Shown: in pieces, positions 6,177 to 7,189 of the stretch
How positions within the stretch are numbered: position 1 is the stretch's first letter
Layout: every line of letters begins with the position of its first letter
Origin: JBFGCT01 sp041581055
Lineage (GTDB): Bacteria; Actinomycetota; Acidimicrobiia; Acidimicrobiales; Ilumatobacteraceae
Direction: 5' to 3'
Assembly: GCA_041581055.1 (NCBI GenBank)
Contig: JBFGCT010000198.1
Coordinates: 1-7,189 of the forward strand
DNA length: 7,189 nt
Notes under the pieces: generated by a model
Database searches by the model: none
Seen by the model: the letters and a program-made list of their open reading frames with translations, nothing else
Told to the model about the DNA's origin: nothing
Position numbers and translations under genes: made by a program

Positions 6177-6965
6177 CTACCCGATCTCGGATTGCACGAA
6201 GGCGACGATCGACGCGCCGCCCAGGATCTGGCTGACCGACTGCTTGTCGTCCTTGGCGTATGGCTGGTCGAGCAGCACCACGTCCTTGTAGAAGCCCTGC
6301 AGCCGACCGTTGACGATCTTCTCGATCGCCGCCTCCGGCTTGCCCTCGTTGCGGGTGATCGTCTCGAGCGTCTCGCGCTCGGCGGCGATCACGTCGGCCG
6401 GGATGTCGTCACGGCTCAGGTACCTCGGGCGGGCGAACGCGATGTGGACGGCGATGTCGTGGGCCAGTTCGGGCGAGCCGTCGGCGATGTCGACGAGCAC
6501 GCCGTTGACGCCGCGGCCGCCCTGGATGTGCTGGTAGCTGCCGATCTCGTGACCCTCAGCGGCCTCGAGCCGCAGGACGTCGCCGAGGCCGATGTTCTCC
6601 TTCAGCGTGACCTGGAGCTCCTCGAGCTCCGAGGCTCGCTTGGCGACCGCGTCGACGCCGCTGGCGGCGACGAGGTGCGCCAGCTCGTCGGCTTCGGCCT
6701 TGAACTGCTCGGAACCGGCGACGAAGTCGGTCTCGCATTTCAGCTCGACGATCGCCCCGACGTTGCCGTCGGTCACGAGGCTGACGACACCTTGGGCGGC
6801 CTCGCGGTCGGACCGGTTGGCGCTGGCGGCGAGACCCTTCTCGCGCAGCCACTTCTTGGCCGCCTCCATGTCGCCACCGGACTCCACCAGGGCCTTCTTG
6901 CAGTCCATCATCCCGGCGCCGCTCGATTCGCGCAGCGCCTTGACGTCTTGGGCGGTGAATGACAT
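6177..6965 (-). CDS. tsf: Translation elongation factor Ts
   Basis: EF-Ts is the nucleotide exchange factor that releases GDP from EF-Tu in the cytoplasm. The protein is 262 residues, complete and slightly shorter than the 283 of E. coli. The N-terminal UBA-like domain carries family signature 1, SSGAGMMDCKKALVES at 14-29, followed by WLREKG (39-44). Signature 2, ELKCETDFVAGSEQF, is at 74-88 and contains the Asp80-Phe81 pair that enters EF-Tu in E. coli. The dimerisation region includes GHEIGSYQHI (138-147), and the C-terminal module includes EGKPEAAIEKIVNGRLQGFY (207-226). The start is the ATG at 6963-6965, 6 bases after the stop of the upstream frame, with GGAGAG 10 bases upstream inside that gene's end. 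This tight spacing implies coupled translation with rpsB. The stop is TAG, unlike the TGA of every other complete gene here. Confidence 0.98.
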   Translation of the reverse strand: MSFTAQDVKALRESSGAGMMDCKKALVESGGDMEAAKKWLREKGLAASANRSDREAAQGVVSLVTDGNVGAIVELKCETDFVAGSEQFKAEADELAHLVAASGVDAVAKRASELEELQVTLKENIGLGDVLRLEAAEGHEIGSYQHIQGGRGVNGVLVDIADGSPELAHDIAVHIAFARPRYLSRDDIPADVIAAERETLETITRNEGKPEAAIEKIVNGRLQGFYKDVVLLDQPYAKDDKQSVSQILGGASIVAFVQSEIG

Positions 6966-6971
6966 GACGGC

Positions 6972-7189
6972 TCAGCTCTCCGTGTTCTCGGTGGTCTCGG
7001 CGGTCTCGGCGGTCTCGGCCCCGGTGTCGGCAGGCTCGGCGGTCCCGGCGTCGGCGGTCCCGACCCCGGTGTCGGCAGGCTCGGCGGCCCCGGCGTCGGC
7101 GGCGGCGGCGGTCTCGGCAGTCTCGGCGGCCCCGGCGTCGGCGACGGCGGCGGTCTCGGCAGGCTCGGCGGCCCCGGCGTCGGCCCCGG
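6972..7189 (-). CDS. rpsB: Probable 30S ribosomal protein S2, acidic repetitive C-terminal tail only
   Basis: An open frame enters from the window edge and runs 71 codons to a TGA at 6972-6974, 6 bases before tsf. Every residue is Gly, Ala, Asp, Glu, Pro, Thr, Val, Asn or Ser: 27 Ala, 17 acidic, none basic and none aromatic, ending ETTENTES. No conserved S2 domain lies inside the window, so the name rests on the near-universal rpsB-tsf order and tight spacing, and on the fact that some actinobacterial S2 proteins carry acidic Ala/Glu tails. S2 binds the 30S body near the mRNA exit; such a tail would be flexible and solvent-exposed. The choice of frame is supported by the exact protein-level repeat and by the tsf Shine-Dalgarno sequence lying in its last codons. 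The alternative is a different gene inserted before tsf. Confidence 0.75.
   Translation of the reverse strand, partial: GADAGAAEPAETAAVADAGAAETAETAAAADAGAAEPADTGVGTADAGTAEPADTGAETAETAETTENTES
6976..6981 (-). promoter_or_regulatory. Shine-Dalgarno sequence of tsf inside the end of the upstream gene
   Basis: GGAGAG on the minus strand lies 10 bases before the tsf ATG and within the last codons (Thr-Glu-Ser) of the probable rpsB frame. The spacing is a little long. Ribosomes ending on rpsB would uncover or directly use it. Confidence 0.5.
6993..7019 (-). repeat. Three tandem 9-bp units encoding Ala-Glu-Thr
   Basis: The plus strand shows GGTCTCGGC three times in a row without mismatch (6993-7001, 7002-7010, 7011-7019). 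On the coding strand each unit is GCC-GAG-ACC, Ala-Glu-Thr. The first unit in reading order overlaps the end of the longer 14/15-residue repeat. A unit length divisible by three keeps the frame if copies are gained or lost. Confidence 0.85.
7011..7184 (-). repeat. Four tandem 42/45-bp units in the probable S2 tail
   Basis: Copies lie at 7143-7184, 7101-7142, 7056-7100 and 7011-7055. Each begins with codons for ADAGAAE (ADAGTAE in the last copy) followed by PAET, TAET or PADT. By hand comparison copies 1 and 2 (42 bases) differ at 2 positions, and copies 3 and 4 (45 bases) at 3. The array may continue beyond the window edge. All units are multiples of three, as expected of an in-frame coding minisatellite. 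Confidence 0.85.

Noticed and set aside
6975..7189. Repeat array considered as CRISPR or an intergenic repeat
   Set aside because: Units are directly adjacent without unique spacers, are multiples of three bases, and stay open in one minus-strand frame up to a stop just before tsf, so a coding minisatellite is the simpler reading.

Overview
The window is a compact run of housekeeping genes, all on the minus strand, from a high-GC bacterium. In transcription order (right to left) it reads: 3' end of probable rpsB (ribosomal protein S2), tsf (EF-Ts), pyrH (UMP kinase), frr (ribosome recycling factor), cdsA (CDP-diacylglycerol synthase), dxr (DXP reductoisomerase), rseP/rip1 (site-2 intramembrane protease) and the 5' part of ispG (HMB-PP synthase). 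This order, the very high GC and the single-PDZ Rip1-type protease point to an actinobacterium. The IspG sub-type and the direct cdsA-dxr adjacency make me lean towards a deep lineage such as Acidimicrobiia rather than Streptomyces or Mycobacterium; that placement is inference.

Layout: 6972-7189 holds an acidic, alanine-rich repetitive tail, most likely the S2 C-terminus, ending 6 bases before tsf. After tsf (6177-6965) comes the largest gap, 127 bases. It contains a GC-rich hairpin right after the tsf stop, a weak promoter candidate and a good Shine-Dalgarno sequence for pyrH (5306-6049). A 67-base gap precedes frr (4681-5238, GTG start). A 51-base gap with a strong Shine-Dalgarno sequence precedes cdsA (3166-4629), which carries an N-terminal extension of about 205 residues that looks disordered. 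A 46-base gap made mostly of a perfect 10-bp hairpin precedes dxr (1965-3119). rseP (611-1951) and ispG (1-595) follow with gaps of only 13 and 15 bases. No gap exceeds 300 bases. I see no tRNA, rRNA, mobile element, CRISPR array or foreign-looking insert.

The genes fall into three jobs: protein synthesis (rpsB, tsf, frr), nucleotide and phospholipid precursors (pyrH, cdsA), and isoprenoid synthesis by the MEP pathway (dxr, ispG), with an envelope-stress protease between the two MEP genes. UMP kinase supplies the pyrimidine pool from which CTP, the CdsA substrate, is made. I found no undescribed system here. The points worth a second look are small: the repeat tail of S2, the CdsA extension, two intercistronic hairpins and a possible leaderless frr.
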